A DNA stretch of 64,000 bases from Rheinheimera sp. MM224 (GTDB lineage: Bacteria > Pseudomonadota > Gammaproteobacteria > Enterobacterales > Alteromonadaceae): assembly GCF_947090785.1 (NCBI RefSeq), contig NZ_OX352320.1, forward strand, positions 2,294,001 to 2,358,000, read 5' to 3'. Positions 54,002-64,000 of the stretch are shown here, one piece after another; positions within the stretch are counted from its first letter, which is position 1; every line of letters begins with the position of its first letter. Both the position numbers and the translations under genes were made by a program. The notes beneath the pieces are model-generated. The model saw nothing but the letters and a program-made list of their open reading frames with translations. It had not been told where the DNA came from and did no database searches.

Positions 54002-54016
54002 TGAAAGGAGAACGGA

Positions 54017-54032
54017 TCACAAGATAGAGTGG
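54017..54032. promoter_or_regulatory. NrdR-like box 2
   Basis: TCACAAGATAGAGTGG, about 11 of 16 matches to the NrdR consensus, exactly 31 bases (three helical turns) from box 1, the usual spacing of paired boxes. Confidence 0.5.
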
Positions 54033-54189
54033 ATCAATATCAATTGCAACCCCTGCTGGCGGGCGAAAAAAGCAGCATGTTAGTGCCCGCTAACGTGCGA
54101 AATAGGCTTTTAAAAACCTCTGCGGGGAAGCAATAGTTTTTCAGTAAAAAATCTATTTTGTCTGTTCGGCTAAATTTTAAGTCACTAAA

Positions 54190-54217
54190 AAAAATCACCT
54201 ACAGCGAGGTGATTTTT
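54190..54217. terminator. Terminator after the HAD phosphatase gene
   Basis: AAAAATCACCT / AGGTGATTTTT perfect stem, loop ACAGCG, with A/T runs on both strands. Confidence 0.8.
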
Positions 54218-54245
54218 AATTGAACAAAATATGAAAAAACTGAAC

Positions 54246-54923
54246 TCAGTCGAGGTGTTTTATCAGGTCTGTGAAGTGGGAAATGTGCAAATCTGCGCCC
54301 CAGAGTTCAGTTTTATCATCTGGCCCTACATAACCAAAATCAGCCATCACAGTTTGCATACCAGCACGACGTCCTGCCTCTATATCCCGTTCTGCATCTC
54401 CTATATACCAGCATGAGCTTGCAGGTACCTGCATATAGTGAGCAGTCATCCATAACGGAGTTGGATCGGGTTTACGCTGTGCCAGACTGTCGCCGCCCAA
54501 TAACAACCGGCTTTTTAGTAAGGCAGGTAACTGACGTTGAACTTTGGCGGCAAGCTTATAAGGTTTATTGGTCACGATGGCCCAGGGGATATTTCGAGCC
54601 TCTAGTGCTGCAAATAACTCTTCAGCGCCCGGAAACAAGCAGCTGTGCACACTGCTATGCTGATGGTAATAATCCAGCAGGCTTTGGCGTGCTTTGCCAA
54701 AATCAATATCTTTTATCGCTTCACCAAAACCAAGTTGTAGTAGACCTTTGGCGCCATGCGACGCCATAGGACGATATTCTTCGTAGCTTTTTTCAGGCAT
54801 ACCATGCTGTCGCAGCACAAAATTCAGAGCTGCGCCTAAATCCTGTGCGGTATCCACCAGCGTGCCATCCAAATCAAATAAAATGGCGGCTGGTTTTTTA
54901 AGTGTAATGAGCTGTTGGGTCAT
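54246..54923 (-). CDS. HAD phosphatase: phosphoglycolate or MurNAc-6-phosphate phosphatase (Gph/MupP-like)
   Basis: A 225-residue HAD hydrolase of the Gph type. Motif I is [10 protein letters not shown] at 15-24, motif [10 protein letters not shown], the motif III lysine lies in [10 protein letters not shown] and motif IV is [14 protein letters not shown]. It could be phosphoglycolate phosphatase. However, its position directly after ubiG, with an ATGA overlap, is that of Pseudomonas mupP (MurNAc-6-phosphate phosphatase of cell-wall recycling), and its C-terminal ELWGADLHI resembles that family. I cannot decide between them from sequence alone. Confidence 0.85.
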   Translation of the reverse strand: MTQQLITLKKPAAILFDLDGTLVDTAQDLGAALNFVLRQHGMPEKSYEEYRPMASHGAKGLLQLGFGEAIKDIDFGKARQSLLDYYHQHSSVHSCLFPGAEELFAALEARNIPWAIVTNKPYKLAAKVQRQLPALLKSRLLLGGDSLAQRKPDPTPLWMTAHYMQVPASSCWYIGDAERDIEAGRRAGMQTVMADFGYVGPDDKTELWGADLHISHFTDLIKHLD

Positions 54924-55642
54924 AACGGCTTTTTCGCTACCACAAAATAATTTACATCCAGCCCAGGGCCAGTGCGGAAGGATTGATTAATAGGGTTGTA
55001 ATGCAGGCCAGTGGCATCCTCCACCTGTAAACCCGCATCATCAATAAAACGCATTAGATCAGAAGGGCGGATAAACTTCTCAAACTCATGAGTCCCTTTG
55101 GGTACCAGTTTGAGTACCTGTTCAGCACCGACAATAGCCATCAGATAGGCTTTCCAGGTTTTGTTTAAAGTCGAGAACACCAGCGTGGCACCGGGTTTCG
55201 CCAAATCAGCACAAGCTTTCACTACAGAAGCTGGCTCTGGTACATGTTCCAGCATTTCCATGCACGTCACCAAATCAAAGGTGCCTTGATTGGCAGCAGC
55301 AAAATCTTCCGCAGTACTTTGTTGATACTGAACTGTTACCGCAGACTCCAGCGCATGTAATTTGGCCACTGTTAACGCTTCGTCAGCCATATCAATGCCT
55401 GTGACTTCAGCCCCGGCTTTTGCCATCGCCTCAGCCAGAATGCCGCCGCCACAACCTACATCTACAGTTTTTTTACCGAATAAGCCTTGCACCTGATCAC
55501 TGATAAAAGCCAGACGGCAAGGATTCAGTTGGTGTAACGGCTTAAATTCACCGGACGGATCCCACCAGCGGGACGCGATTTCATTAAACTTGGCAATTTC
55601 GGCCGGATCGACATTGGAAGAAGGGTTCATAAGCGTATCCAT
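54920..55642 (-). CDS. ubiG: Ubiquinone biosynthesis O-methyltransferase UbiG
   Basis: Carries out both O-methylations of ubiquinone synthesis. The 240 residues begin with [19 protein letters not shown], the UbiG opening. SAM-binding motif I is [15 protein letters not shown], followed by GIDMADEAL and the post-motif [14 protein letters not shown]. It overlaps the next gene by 4 bases (ATGA) and is divergent from gyrA, as in E. coli. Confidence 0.97.
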   Translation of the reverse strand: MDTLMNPSSNVDPAEIAKFNEIASRWWDPSGEFKPLHQLNPCRLAFISDQVQGLFGKKTVDVGCGGGILAEAMAKAGAEVTGIDMADEALTVAKLHALESAVTVQYQQSTAEDFAAANQGTFDLVTCMEMLEHVPEPASVVKACADLAKPGATLVFSTLNKTWKAYLMAIVGAEQVLKLVPKGTHEFEKFIRPSDLMRFIDDAGLQVEDATGLHYNPINQSFRTGPGLDVNYFVVAKKPL

Positions 55643-55818
55643 TTAAAATTTTGCCTATTATAAGGCCTTGATCTGTTTGAGCAATCATCAGTCGACTCTG
55701 TACAAAGCACAACAGAACTGGCAAGGTATTTTTTCTGTGGTAGAATCCGCCTTTGTCCCGCGACCCATTACAGTAAAAAACGCGGGTATCTTGTTGATTT
55801 AAGGGAAAAAAGCTTTTT

Positions 55819-58443
55819 ATGACAAATTTGGCCAAAGAAATTGTTCCCATTAATATCGAAGAAGAATTAAAGAATTCTTATCTCGATTATGCAATGAGCG
55901 TTATTGTGGGGCGTGCCTTACCGGACGTAAGGGACGGTTTAAAGCCAGTTCACCGTCGCGTTTTGTTTGCGATGAAAGAGTTAGGTAACGACTGGAATAA
56001 AGCCTACAAAAAATCTGCCCGTGTCGTCGGTGACGTCATAGGTAAATACCATCCACACGGTGACAGCGCAGTATACGACACTATAGTTCGTATGGCTCAG
56101 CCTTTCTCATTACGTTATATGCTGGTTGACGGTCAGGGTAACTTCGGTTCCGTGGACGGTGACTCTGCAGCAGCGATGCGTTATACCGAAGTGCGTATGT
56201 CGCGTATCGCAGGCGAATTATTAGCCGATCTGGACAAAGAAACAGTCGACTTTGTGCCTAACTACGACGGCACTGAAATGATCCCGGCTGTATTACCTAC
56301 AAAAATTCCAAACCTGCTGGTCAACGGCTCGTCAGGTATTGCTGTAGGTATGGCGACTAATATTCCACCACACAATTTAAATGAAGTGATTGATGCCTGT
56401 CTGGCATTAATTGCTAATCCGGATATCAGCATTCCTGAACTGATGGAACTGATGCCAGGACCAGATTTCCCGACCGCCGCTATTATCAATGGCCGTCGTG
56501 GCATCGAAGAAGCCTACCGCACAGGTCGTGGTAAGGTATATATCCGCGCCAGAACTCATATCGAAACCGACGAAAAGACAGGTCGAGAGACTATTGTTGT
56601 CGATGAAATTCCTTATCAGGTGAACAAAGCCCGTCTGATTGAAAAAATCGCCGAGCTGGTCAAAGAAAAACGCATCGAAGGAATTTCAGCATTACGCGAC
56701 GAGTCTGATAAAGACGGTATGCGTATTGTCATCGAAGTGAAACGTGGCGAATCATCAGACGTATTGATCAACCACTTGTATACCCAGACTCAGATGCAAA
56801 CTGTGTTTGGTATCAACATGGTTGCCCTGGATCAGGGCCAGCCGAAGTTGATGGGTTTAAAGCACATGCTGCAATGTTTTGTGTTACACCGCCGCGAAGT
56901 GGTGACACGCAGAACAGTCTATGACTTACGTAAAGCTCGTGACCGCGCTCATATCTTAGAAGGCTTGGCTATTGCTCTTGCCAACATTGATGAAATCATT
57001 GATTTAATCAAAAACTCATCAAGCCCGGCCGATGCAAAACAAGGTTTAGTCGCTCGTGGCTGGCAGTTAGGTGACGTCAGCGCCATGTTAGAGCGTGCCG
57101 GTGAAAACGCCGCCCGTCCTGAATGGCTGGAAGAGCACTTTGGTATTCGTAATGGTGAGTATTTCCTGACTGAACAACAAGCTCAGGCAATCCTGGATTT
57201 ACGTTTACACAAACTGACTGGTCTGGAACATGAAAAGATTCTGGACGAATACAAAGAGTTATTAGTACTGATTGCTGAGTTGTTACACATTCTGGGAAGC
57301 CCGGAGCGTTTAATGGAAGTGATCTGTGAAGAGTTAGAAGCTGCAAAAGCTCAATATGGTGATGCCCGTCGTACTGAAATTCAGGACAACGCGATGGATA
57401 TCAACATGGAAGACTTGATCACTGAAGAAGACGTGGTCGTGACTCTGTCGCATTTAGGTTACGCCAAGTATCAGGCTCTGTCTGACTATGAAGCTCAGCG
57501 TCGTGGTGGTCGTGGTAAAGCGGCAACTACAGTAAAAGATGAAGACTTTGTCGATCAACTGCTGATCGCAAGCACCCACGATACTATTTTGTGTTTCTCT
57601 AACCGTGGTCGTCTGTACTGGATGAAGGTGTATCAATTACCGCTGGCCTCCCGTCAGGCGCGTGGTAAGCCAATAGTGAACTTACTGCCACTGGAAGAAA
57701 ACGAGCGTATCACCGCTATTCTGCCGGTTCGTGAATACGAAGAAGGCAAGTATGTGTTTATGGCGACAGCCAACGGTACAGTGAAGAAAACCTCACTGAC
57801 TGAATACTCTCGTCCACGTAGCAACGGTATTATTGCCGTGAACCTGAACGAAGGCGATCAGCTGATTGGTGTGGATATCACAGACGGCAACAGCCAGATC
57901 ATGTTGTTCTCGGACGACGGTAAAGTAGTGCGCTTTAAAGAAGATCAGGTTCGTCCAATGGGCCGTGGAGCTACAGGCGTTCGTGGTATCCGTTTACGCG
58001 AAAACGGCTCTGTAGTGTCATTGATTGTTCCGAAGAGCGAAGGCGCTATTCTGACTGTGACTGAAAACGGCTACGGTAAACGTACCGCGCTGCAGGAATA
58101 CCCAGAGAAGAGCCGTGCTACTCAAGGCGTAGTCTCTATTAAAGTCTCTGAACGTAATGGTCTGGTGGTAGGTGCAGTACAAGTGAACGCACTGGATGAA
58201 ATCATGCTGATTTCTGACAAAGGCACACTGGTACGGACCCGCGTCAGCGAAGTTTCACAAGTAGGCCGTAACACTGCTGGTGTTATTCTGATCCGCACCA
58301 TCGAAGGTGAAAAAGTAGTAGGTGTACAACGCATCGACGAAATTCAGGATCAGGACGAAGTAGCAGCCGCAGAAGCGGAAGCTGCAGCATTAGCCGCACA
58401 AAATCCAACAGAGGATACTGTAGCGGACGGCGAAGAAGAGTAA
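55819..58443 (+). CDS. gyrA: DNA gyrase subunit A
   Basis: The DNA-breaking subunit of gyrase. It has 874 residues, numbered as in E. coli in the N-terminal part. The active-site tyrosine is Y122 (RYTEVRM). The quinolone-resistance region reads [10 protein letters not shown] with S83 and D87, the susceptible state at both hot spots. The C-terminal beta-pinwheel contains the GyrA box-like QRRGGRGK and ends in an acidic tail (DGEEE). The divergent ubiG start is 176 bases away. Confidence 0.98.
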   Translation: MTNLAKEIVPINIEEELKNSYLDYAMSVIVGRALPDVRDGLKPVHRRVLFAMKELGNDWNKAYKKSARVVGDVIGKYHPHGDSAVYDTIVRMAQPFSLRYMLVDGQGNFGSVDGDSAAAMRYTEVRMSRIAGELLADLDKETVDFVPNYDGTEMIPAVLPTKIPNLLVNGSSGIAVGMATNIPPHNLNEVIDACLALIANPDISIPELMELMPGPDFPTAAIINGRRGIEEAYRTGRGKVYIRARTHIETDEKTGRETIVVDEIPYQVNKARLIEKIAELVKEKRIEGISALRDESDKDGMRIVIEVKRGESSDVLINHLYTQTQMQTVFGINMVALDQGQPKLMGLKHMLQCFVLHRREVVTRRTVYDLRKARDRAHILEGLAIALANIDEIIDLIKNSSSPADAKQGLVARGWQLGDVSAMLERAGENAARPEWLEEHFGIRNGEYFLTEQQAQAILDLRLHKLTGLEHEKILDEYKELLVLIAELLHILGSPERLMEVICEELEAAKAQYGDARRTEIQDNAMDINMEDLITEEDVVVTLSHLGYAKYQALSDYEAQRRGGRGKAATTVKDEDFVDQLLIASTHDTILCFSNRGRLYWMKVYQLPLASRQARGKPIVNLLPLEENERITAILPVREYEEGKYVFMATANGTVKKTSLTEYSRPRSNGIIAVNLNEGDQLIGVDITDGNSQIMLFSDDGKVVRFKEDQVRPMGRGATGVRGIRLRENGSVVSLIVPKSEGAILTVTENGYGKRTALQEYPEKSRATQGVVSIKVSERNGLVVGAVQVNALDEIMLISDKGTLVRTRVSEVSQVGRNTAGVILIRTIEGEKVVGVQRIDEIQDQDEVAAAEAEAAALAAQNPTEDTVADGEEE

Positions 58444-58453
58444 GACTGTGAAT

Positions 58454-58500
58454 AAGGGGCCAGATCACATTATTCAAAAAATAATGTGATCTGGCCCCTT
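58454..58500. terminator. 21-bp perfect hairpin after gyrA (terminator or repeat)
   Basis: Perfect 21-base arms starting AAGGGGCCAGATCACATT, loop CAAAA, followed by six T residues. It is longer than needed for termination, and its GGGGCCAGA arm recalls the element at 26166. Confidence 0.85.
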
Positions 58501-58695
58501 TTTTATTTCTGTCTTTTGTAAAGTGCGCTAAAGTAGCGGCTGTTTAGAAAGAGCCGTCCAGACGTCAGGATTATTCGTTGATAGCACTTTTAGTGATAAA
58601 CCCAAGGCCACAACAATAAAGATCATCCCAAGATGACCCAAAGCCGTTTTCTAATTTGTATTTCATTCGATAAAGCGTTGTAACAGGAGCAAGAG

Positions 58696-59775
58696 ATGAC
58701 CACCTATAACTTTTGTGCTGGCCCGGCTATGTTGCCGGTGGAAGTGATGCAACAGGCACAGGAAGAGTTGATCAACTGGCATGGTCGCGGCTGCTCCATT
58801 ATGGAGATGAGTCACAGAGGCAAAGATTTTATGCAGGTTGCCGCTCAGGCAGAGCAGGACCTGCGCGATTTACTGGGCATTCCGGCGAACTACAAAGTGC
58901 TGTTTATGCACGGTGGTGGCCGCGGTCAGTTTTCAGCTGTGCCACTGAATTTAGCTAAAACCGGTGTCAGTGCAGATTATATTGTCTCAGGCGCCTGGTC
59001 TAAGGCTGCGGTTGAAGAAGCAGAAAAATTCACTGCCTTAAAAGCGCAGGCTATTCAGTTTAAGCAAGATGGTCTTCGCACTTTAGTACCAGCATCCGAA
59101 TGGCAGCTCAATGACAACGCCAGCTTCGTGCATTTTTGCCCTAATGAAACTGTGGATGGGATGGAGTTTATCGACTTACCCAACACCAAAGCGCCATTAG
59201 TGGCCGATCTGTCATCCACCATCTTATCGCGTCATATTGATGTCAGCCGGTATGGCGTGATTTACGCTGGTGCCCAGAAGAATATCGGGCCTTCAGGTTT
59301 AACGCTTGCCATAGTGCGTGAAGACTTGTTACCAGTCAAAGGCAGCAGTATTCCTAGCGTTTTGGATTATCGTTTGGCCGCTGACAACGACAGTATGTTT
59401 AATACACCTCCAACTTATGCCTGGTATCTGGCTGGTTTAGTCTTCCAGTGGCTGAAGCGTCAGGGTGGTGTAGAAGCGATGCAACTGCGTAACACGCTCA
59501 AAGCAGAAACCTTGTATGGCTATATCGACCAAAGCGATTTTTATCGCAATGACGTAGCGCCACAGTTCCGTTCATCGATGAACGTACCGTTTTTATTGGG
59601 TGACGAAACGCTGAACGACTTGTTTGTCAACGAAGCCGAAGCCAATGGTTTGTTGGCATTAAAAGGCCATCGTATGGTGGGCGGTATGCGCGCCAGTATC
59701 TACAATGCTATGCCATTAGAAGGCGTACAAACTTTAGTGACCTTTATGAAAGAATTTGAGCGGGTGCACGGCTGA
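58696..59775 (+). CDS. serC: Phosphoserine aminotransferase
   Basis: PLP enzyme of serine and pyridoxal phosphate synthesis. The 359 residues begin [11 protein letters not shown]. The substrate-phosphate region has HGGGRGQF, and the PLP lysine is in [12 protein letters not shown]. The end is [24 protein letters not shown] precedes the ATG. The stop codon overlaps the aroA start (TGATG), the well-known serC-aroA operon of enterobacteria. Confidence 0.98.
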   Translation: MTTYNFCAGPAMLPVEVMQQAQEELINWHGRGCSIMEMSHRGKDFMQVAAQAEQDLRDLLGIPANYKVLFMHGGGRGQFSAVPLNLAKTGVSADYIVSGAWSKAAVEEAEKFTALKAQAIQFKQDGLRTLVPASEWQLNDNASFVHFCPNETVDGMEFIDLPNTKAPLVADLSSTILSRHIDVSRYGVIYAGAQKNIGPSGLTLAIVREDLLPVKGSSIPSVLDYRLAADNDSMFNTPPTYAWYLAGLVFQWLKRQGGVEAMQLRNTLKAETLYGYIDQSDFYRNDVAPQFRSSMNVPFLLGDETLNDLFVNEAEANGLLALKGHRMVGGMRASIYNAMPLEGVQTLVTFMKEFERVHG

Positions 59776-61061
59776 TGAAAACTTTAACCTTAGAGCCTAT
59801 CGCTAAAGTGGAAGGCGTGGTGCATTTACCCGGTTCAAAAAGTATCTCCAATCGCGCTTTATTACTGGCCGCTTTAGCCAAAGGCACAACCCGTATCACC
59901 AATTTGCTCGATAGCGACGACGTCAGCCATATGCTTAATGCCTTAACAGCACTTGGCGTACAGTTTTCGTTATCTGCTGATAAAACAGTGTGCGAAATCA
60001 CGGGTGTAGCGGGTGTATTTCAGCGTAAAGAGCCGTTAGAACTGTTTTTAGGCAACGCCGGCACAGCGATGCGCCCCTTAACTGCCGCTCTGGCAGTATC
60101 CAATGTTGATGTAACCTTAACAGGTGAGTCGCGGATGTACGAACGTCCTATTGGCCATCTGGTGGACGCCTTGCTGCAGTGGAATGCAGATATTGAGTAT
60201 CTGCAGCACAAAGACTACCCGCCGCTGCGTATTCGCGGTAAAGCGCTGGCTGGCGGTAAAATCAGTATTGATGGTTCTGTCTCCAGTCAGTTTTTAACTG
60301 CAGTACTGATGGCTGCACCTTTATTATCCGGTGACAGCGAAATTGTCATCAGCGGCGAGTTGGTGTCTAAACCTTATATTGATATTACTTTGGCCTTGAT
60401 GGCGCGTTTTGGCGTTGCTGTCGAGAACAAGAACTATCAAAGCTTTGTCGTCAAAGGCAATCAGCAGTATCAGTCACCTGGCGATTTTCTGGTTGAAGGG
60501 GATGCATCTTCTGCCTCGTATTTCCTCGCAGCTGCTGCTATTAAAGGCGGTACCATTAAAGTAACTGGCATTGGAAAAAATGCAGTGCAGGGTGATATTC
60601 ACTTTGCCGACGCTTTAGAAGCCATGGGTGCGACAGTAGACTGGGGTTATGACTACATTTCGGTTACCCGTAACCAACTGAAGGGCATAGACCGTGATTA
60701 TAACGCTATTCCTGATGCAGCCATGACCATTGCCACCACAGCTTTATTCGCTGAAGGTCCAACAGCTATCCGCAATGTGTACAACTGGCGCGTCAAGGAA
60801 ACTGACCGTTTGGCGGCTATGGCGACAGAACTGCGTAAAGTGGGTGCTGAAGTTGAAGAAGGTGAAGATTACATTTTAATCACGCCACCAACGACACTGA
60901 AACATGCCAGCATCGCAACCTACAACGATCACCGGATGGCCATGTGCTTCTCTTTGGTTGCATTAAGTAATACGGCTGTAACTATTGAAGACCCGGATTG
61001 TACCCGTAAAACATTTCCTCAATACTTTGAAGTGTTTAGCACACTCAGTACCTTAGCTTGA
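59775..61061 (+). CDS. aroA: 5-enolpyruvylshikimate-3-phosphate synthase
   Basis: Joins PEP and shikimate 3-phosphate in aromatic amino acid synthesis. The 428 residues contain the [17 protein letters not shown] motif near 20-36, [14 protein letters not shown] near 92-105 and [19 protein letters not shown] near 340. The glyphosate-contact glycine (G in GNAGTAMRP) is present, so this looks like a class I, naturally sensitive enzyme. Translationally coupled to serC. Confidence 0.98.
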   Translation: MKTLTLEPIAKVEGVVHLPGSKSISNRALLLAALAKGTTRITNLLDSDDVSHMLNALTALGVQFSLSADKTVCEITGVAGVFQRKEPLELFLGNAGTAMRPLTAALAVSNVDVTLTGESRMYERPIGHLVDALLQWNADIEYLQHKDYPPLRIRGKALAGGKISIDGSVSSQFLTAVLMAAPLLSGDSEIVISGELVSKPYIDITLALMARFGVAVENKNYQSFVVKGNQQYQSPGDFLVEGDASSASYFLAAAAIKGGTIKVTGIGKNAVQGDIHFADALEAMGATVDWGYDYISVTRNQLKGIDRDYNAIPDAAMTIATTALFAEGPTAIRNVYNWRVKETDRLAAMATELRKVGAEVEEGEDYILITPPTTLKHASIATYNDHRMAMCFSLVALSNTAVTIEDPDCTRKTFPQYFEVFSTLSTLA

Positions 61062-61068
61062 GAAATTA

Positions 61069-61091
61069 CGCGTAACCTGAATGGTTACGCG
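61069..61091. terminator. Hairpin between aroA and cmk
   Basis: CGCGTAACC / GGTTACGCG, nine perfect pairs, loop TGAAT, without a T run. A weak or Rho-assisted end is possible. Confidence 0.5.
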
Positions 61092-61176
61092 ATCCCTTTG
61101 ATTAATCCGCGCTTTTTGTCATTTATTTCTGTATAATGCCGCATCTTTTTGTGTGTTCGACTGTTTTGGAGGCAGA

Positions 61177-61857
61177 ATGCAACAAGCGCCGGTAATTACC
61201 ATTGATGGACCAGGTGGCTCAGGGAAAGGCACTATTTGCCGTTTAGTTTCCCAAAAACTGGGCTGGCATCTGCTGGATAGCGGAGCGATTTATCGTGTAT
61301 TAGCTTTAGCTGCTATCCATCATCAGATTGACCCTTCTGACGAAGAAGCATTACAGCCTTTGGCTGCTCACCTTGATGTACAGTTTACCTGTGACGAACA
61401 AGGCAATACCCGTATCACGCTGGAAGGCGAAAATGTCACTCATACCATCCGTACTGAAGAAGTAGGTTCAGTGGCCTCTAAAATTGCCTCGTTACCACGG
61501 GTACGTGAAGCCTTATTACGCCGTCAACGTGCTTTTAAAGAAGCTCCGGGCTTAGTCGCAGATGGCCGTGATATGGGCACTGTGGTGTTCCCACAGGCAG
61601 AAGTTAAAATCTTTTTAACAGCCGACGCGTCAGAGCGCGCCAGACGGCGTTATTTAGAGTTGAAAGAAAAGGGCCATGATGTTAACATCGGCGACCTTTT
61701 GAGCGAAATACAGGCCCGTGACGAACGGGATATGAATCGCGCCGTAGCGCCTTTAAAGCCTGCAAGCGACGCATACATGCTGGATTCGACCAATAAATCC
61801 ATTGAACAAGTGTTGGACGAGGTTCTCAACGTCTGTAAAAAGTTGAACCAGGCCTAG
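61177..61857 (+). CDS. cmk: Cytidylate kinase
   Basis: Phosphorylates CMP and dCMP. The 226-residue P-loop kinase has [10 protein letters not shown] near residue 12, [11 protein letters not shown] and the [12 protein letters not shown] motif near 130. The ATG at 61177 follows TGGAGGCA; a longer frame from 61153 is unlikely. It lies just before rpsA, as in E. coli, with a -10-like TATAAT at 61132-61137. Confidence 0.97.
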   Translation: MQQAPVITIDGPGGSGKGTICRLVSQKLGWHLLDSGAIYRVLALAAIHHQIDPSDEEALQPLAAHLDVQFTCDEQGNTRITLEGENVTHTIRTEEVGSVASKIASLPRVREALLRRQRAFKEAPGLVADGRDMGTVVFPQAEVKIFLTADASERARRRYLELKEKGHDVNIGDLLSEIQARDERDMNRAVAPLKPASDAYMLDSTNKSIEQVLDEVLNVCKKLNQA

Positions 61858-61873
61858 ACCTTCACGTTGGACA

Positions 61874-61929
61874 GCTTGTCGCAAGGAAGATGACAAGTTA
61901 ACTTAGCAACCCCATGACACAGGACTGTG
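61874..61929 (+). promoter_or_regulatory. rpsA leader hairpins
   Basis: Two small hairpins between cmk and rpsA: CTTGTC / GACAAG with an AAGGAAG-containing loop (61875-61897), and CACAG / CTGTG (61918-61929). The S1 mRNA of enterobacteria has a structured leader used for autoregulation; a similar role here is inferred. Confidence 0.45.
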
Positions 61930-61958
61930 CGTGGAGCACTTAAACTGAAAAAGTGAAT

Positions 61959-63635
61959 ATGACTGAAAATTTTGCACTACTGTTTGAGGAAAGCCTCAAG
62001 ACTATCGAAACTCGCCCTGGTTCTATCGTTAAAGGAACCATCGTTGCTATCCATAAAGACGTAGTACTGGTTGACGCCGGTCTGAAATCTGAAGCAGCAA
62101 TCCCGGTTGAACAATTCAAAAACCTGGCTGGCGAGATTGAAGTGAGCGTTGGTGACATCATCGACGTAGCTCTGGACGCGGTAGAAGACGGTTTCGGTGA
62201 AACCTTATTATCTCGTGAAAAAGCTAAACGCCATGAATCCTGGGTTCGCCTGGAAAAAGCTTGTGAAGATAAAGTTACTGTTATCGGTATCATCACTGGC
62301 AAAGTTAAAGGCGGTTTCACTGTCGAAGTCGATGGTATCCGTGCATTCCTGCCTGGTTCATTAGTTGACGTGCGTCCGGTACGTGACACATTACACTTAG
62401 AACACAAAGAACTTGAGTTCAAAGTAATCAAATTGGATCAGAAGCGTAACAACGTGGTTGTATCACGTCGTGCTGTGATCGAATCTGAAAGCAGTGCTGA
62501 GCGCGATACACTGTTACAAAACTTAGAAGAAGGCATGGAAGTTAAAGGTATCGTTAAGAACCTGACTGACTACGGTGCATTCGTAGATTTAGGTGGCGTT
62601 GACGGTTTACTGCACATCACTGACATGGCTTGGAAACGTGTTAAACACCCAAGCGAAATCGTCAATGTTGGCGACGAAATCCCAGTTAAGGTTCTGAAGT
62701 TTGACCGTGAGAAACAACGTGTTTCTTTAGGTCTGAAGCAAATGGGTGAAGATCCATGGGCCGCTATCGCTTCACGTTACCCAGAAGGTGCTCGCATCAC
62801 TGGTCGCGTAACTAACCTGACTGATTACGGCTGCTTCGTAGAAATCGAAGAAGGCGTTGAAGGTTTAGTACACGTTTCAGAAATGGACTGGACTAACAAA
62901 AACATCCACCCATCTAAAGTTGTTAACTTAGGTGATTCAGTGGAAGTTATGGTCCTGGAAATAGACGAAGAACGTCGTCGTATTTCTTTAGGTCTGAAAC
63001 AATGTAAAGCCAACCCATGGGAAGAGTTCGCTAAGGGCTTCAACAAGGGTGACCGCGTATCTGGTAAGATCAAGTCAATCACTGACTTCGGTATCTTCAT
63101 CGGTTTAGACGGTGGCATCGACGGTTTAGTACACCTGTCAGACATCAGCTGGAATTCAACTGGCGAAGACGCTGTACGTGAATTCAAGAAAGGCGACGAA
63201 GTACACGCAGTTGTGTTACAAGTTGACCCAGAGCGCGAGCGTATCTCTTTAGGCATCAAGCAATTAGACGAAGACCCGTTCAACGGCTACCTTGCTGATA
63301 ACAAAAAAGGTGCTATCGTTAAAGGCAACGTAACTGCAGTTGACGCGAAAGGCGCTACTGTAATGCTGGAAGGTGGTGTTGAAGGTTACGTTCGCGTATC
63401 TGACATCGCTCGTGAGCGTATCGAAGACGCTACTACAGTATTAAAAGTTGGTGAAGAAGTAGAAGCTCGCCTGATGGGTGTTGATCGCAAAAACCGCGTA
63501 ATCAGCCTGTCAATCAAAGCGAAATTCGAAGCTGAAGAAAAAGAAGCTATGGACACTATCAAAAAGCAGGATGATACTGATTTTGGTGGTAACGCTATGG
63601 CCGAAGCATTCAAAGCTGCTCAAAAAGCTGACTAA
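61959..63635 (+). CDS. rpsA: 30S ribosomal protein S1
   Basis: mRNA-binding ribosomal protein with six S1 domains, all present in its 558 residues, for example [69 protein letters not shown] and [14 protein letters not shown]. The ATG at 61959 ([14 protein letters not shown]) matches the E. coli start; the GTG two codons upstream is not needed. It follows cmk and precedes ihfB as in enterobacteria. Codon use is strongly biased to preferred codons, as expected for a highly expressed gene. Confidence 0.98.
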   Translation: MTENFALLFEESLKTIETRPGSIVKGTIVAIHKDVVLVDAGLKSEAAIPVEQFKNLAGEIEVSVGDIIDVALDAVEDGFGETLLSREKAKRHESWVRLEKACEDKVTVIGIITGKVKGGFTVEVDGIRAFLPGSLVDVRPVRDTLHLEHKELEFKVIKLDQKRNNVVVSRRAVIESESSAERDTLLQNLEEGMEVKGIVKNLTDYGAFVDLGGVDGLLHITDMAWKRVKHPSEIVNVGDEIPVKVLKFDREKQRVSLGLKQMGEDPWAAIASRYPEGARITGRVTNLTDYGCFVEIEEGVEGLVHVSEMDWTNKNIHPSKVVNLGDSVEVMVLEIDEERRRISLGLKQCKANPWEEFAKGFNKGDRVSGKIKSITDFGIFIGLDGGIDGLVHLSDISWNSTGEDAVREFKKGDEVHAVVLQVDPERERISLGIKQLDEDPFNGYLADNKKGAIVKGNVTAVDAKGATVMLEGGVEGYVRVSDIARERIEDATTVLKVGEEVEARLMGVDRKNRVISLSIKAKFEAEEKEAMDTIKKQDDTDFGGNAMAEAFKAAQKAD

Positions 63636-63648
63636 TTGATGCTTGTAT

Positions 63649-63685
63649 AGAAGGGCTGGAGCATTTGCTCCGGTCCTTCATTCTA
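63649..63685 (+). terminator. Hairpin between rpsA and ihfB
   Basis: GAAGG...GGAGCA / TGCTCC...CCTTC stem with internal loop, no T run. Possibly an RNA stabiliser at the end of rpsA. Confidence 0.5.
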
Positions 63686-63704
63686 CTGATACAGCGGAGG
63701 GTCC

Positions 63705-63989
63705 ATGACCAAATCTGAATTGATCGAAAAACTGTCTACTGATTTTTCTCATGTCCAGGTGAAAGACATCGAATCTTCAGTCAAAGAAATTCTGGAACAA
63801 ATGGCCACCTCACTGGCGAATAACGAGCGTATCGAAATTCGTGGTTTTGGTAGTTTTTCTCTGCATTACCGCGCACCTCGTGTAGGTCGCAATCCAAAAA
63901 CCGGCGATAAAGTGGAATTAGATGGCAAATACGTGCCTCATTTCAAACCGGGTAAAGAATTACGTGACCGGGTGAAAACTAACACCTGA
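63705..63989 (+). CDS. ihfB: Integration host factor beta subunit
   Basis: DNA-bending protein; heterodimer with IhfA. The 94 residues match the family: [31 protein letters not shown] and the DNA-intercalating arm [12 protein letters not shown], then [18 protein letters not shown] lies 8-9 bases before the ATG. It follows rpsA, the order known from E. coli. IHF typically helps DctD-type activators loop DNA at sigma-54 promoters, relevant to the dct locus here. Confidence 0.98.
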   Translation: MTKSELIEKLSTDFSHVQVKDIESSVKEILEQMATSLANNERIEIRGFGSFSLHYRAPRVGRNPKTGDKVELDGKYVPHFKPGKELRDRVKTNT

Positions 63990-64000
63990 TCTCTTTTCAG

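Larger units (their letters stand above)
53876..54245. other. Upstream region of nrdA, no gene seen
   Basis: 370 bases without a supported coding frame. It contains two NrdR-like boxes, presumably the nrdA promoter, and the gph terminator hairpin. Confidence 0.6.

Noticed and set aside
55819..58443. Quinolone-resistance mutation in gyrA
   Set aside because: S83 and D87 are the usual susceptible residues.

Overview
The window looks like a chromosomal segment of a marine or freshwater gammaproteobacterium of the Alteromonadales type, probably close to Rheinheimera or Alishewanella. This is inferred from the protein sequences, from conserved blocks (uvrY-uvrC-pgsA-tRNA Gly/Cys/Leu; nrdA-nrdB-yfaE; ubiG next to gyrA; serC-aroA-cmk-rpsA-ihfB) and from the types of intergenic repeat. 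No database search was possible. Most of the window is core genome with small intergenic gaps, many of which end in clear hairpin-plus-T terminators.

Layout. 1-9.4 kb: the end of 6-phosphogluconate dehydrogenase, msrB, a DUF2989 lipoprotein, a long-form GAPDH, a cytosolic-type M14 carboxypeptidase, a zinc-ribbon/YeaC/DUF349 cluster and asparaginase I. 9.5-13.7 kb: tRNA-Ser, then uvrY-uvrC-pgsA and a tRNA Gly-Cys-Leu-Gly-Gly array whose last Gly copy has a damaged D arm. 13.8-21.7 kb (minus strand): a C4-dicarboxylate uptake locus. It holds dctA, a porin and a SLC13-type carrier downstream of a sigma-54 promoter, with the dctB-dctD two-component system and rluF next to it. 21.8-26 kb: an aldo/keto reductase, an e(P4)-type phosphatase and a 736-residue tubulin/FtsZ-superfamily protein. 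26.2-33.1 kb: electron-transfer flavoprotein genes (ETF-QO divergent from etfB-etfA) with two palindromic operators between them, a small lipoprotein, rmuC and a methyltransferase.

33.2-36.5 kb is the accessory region. Five AT-rich same-strand genes are each followed by an attC-like site, with one more attC-like site in front. This is an integron gene-cassette array with no integrase in the window. It abuts an array of initiator tRNA genes (three intact, two degenerate) at 36.5-37.1 kb.

37.3-43.3 kb: rlmKL, a glutaredoxin-like protein, uup and a DUF3466 protein with a GlyGly-CTERM-like tail. 43.5-50.1 kb: rmf, a palindromic repeat, a His-rich TonB-dependent receptor with two Zur-like boxes, a LysE exporter, a YaeQ-like protein, trhO, cytochrome b561 and YceI. 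50.1-58.4 kb: yfaE-nrdB-nrdA (minus strand, with NrdR-like boxes), a ubiG plus HAD phosphatase pair, and gyrA. 58.7-64 kb: serC-aroA, cmk, rpsA and ihfB.

The most notable items are the integrase-less cassette array with its unknown genes, the divergent tubulin/FtsZ-like protein outside any division cluster, the decaying tRNA copies, and the predicted DctD/sigma-54, LiuR-like, Zur-like and NrdR-like regulatory sites.
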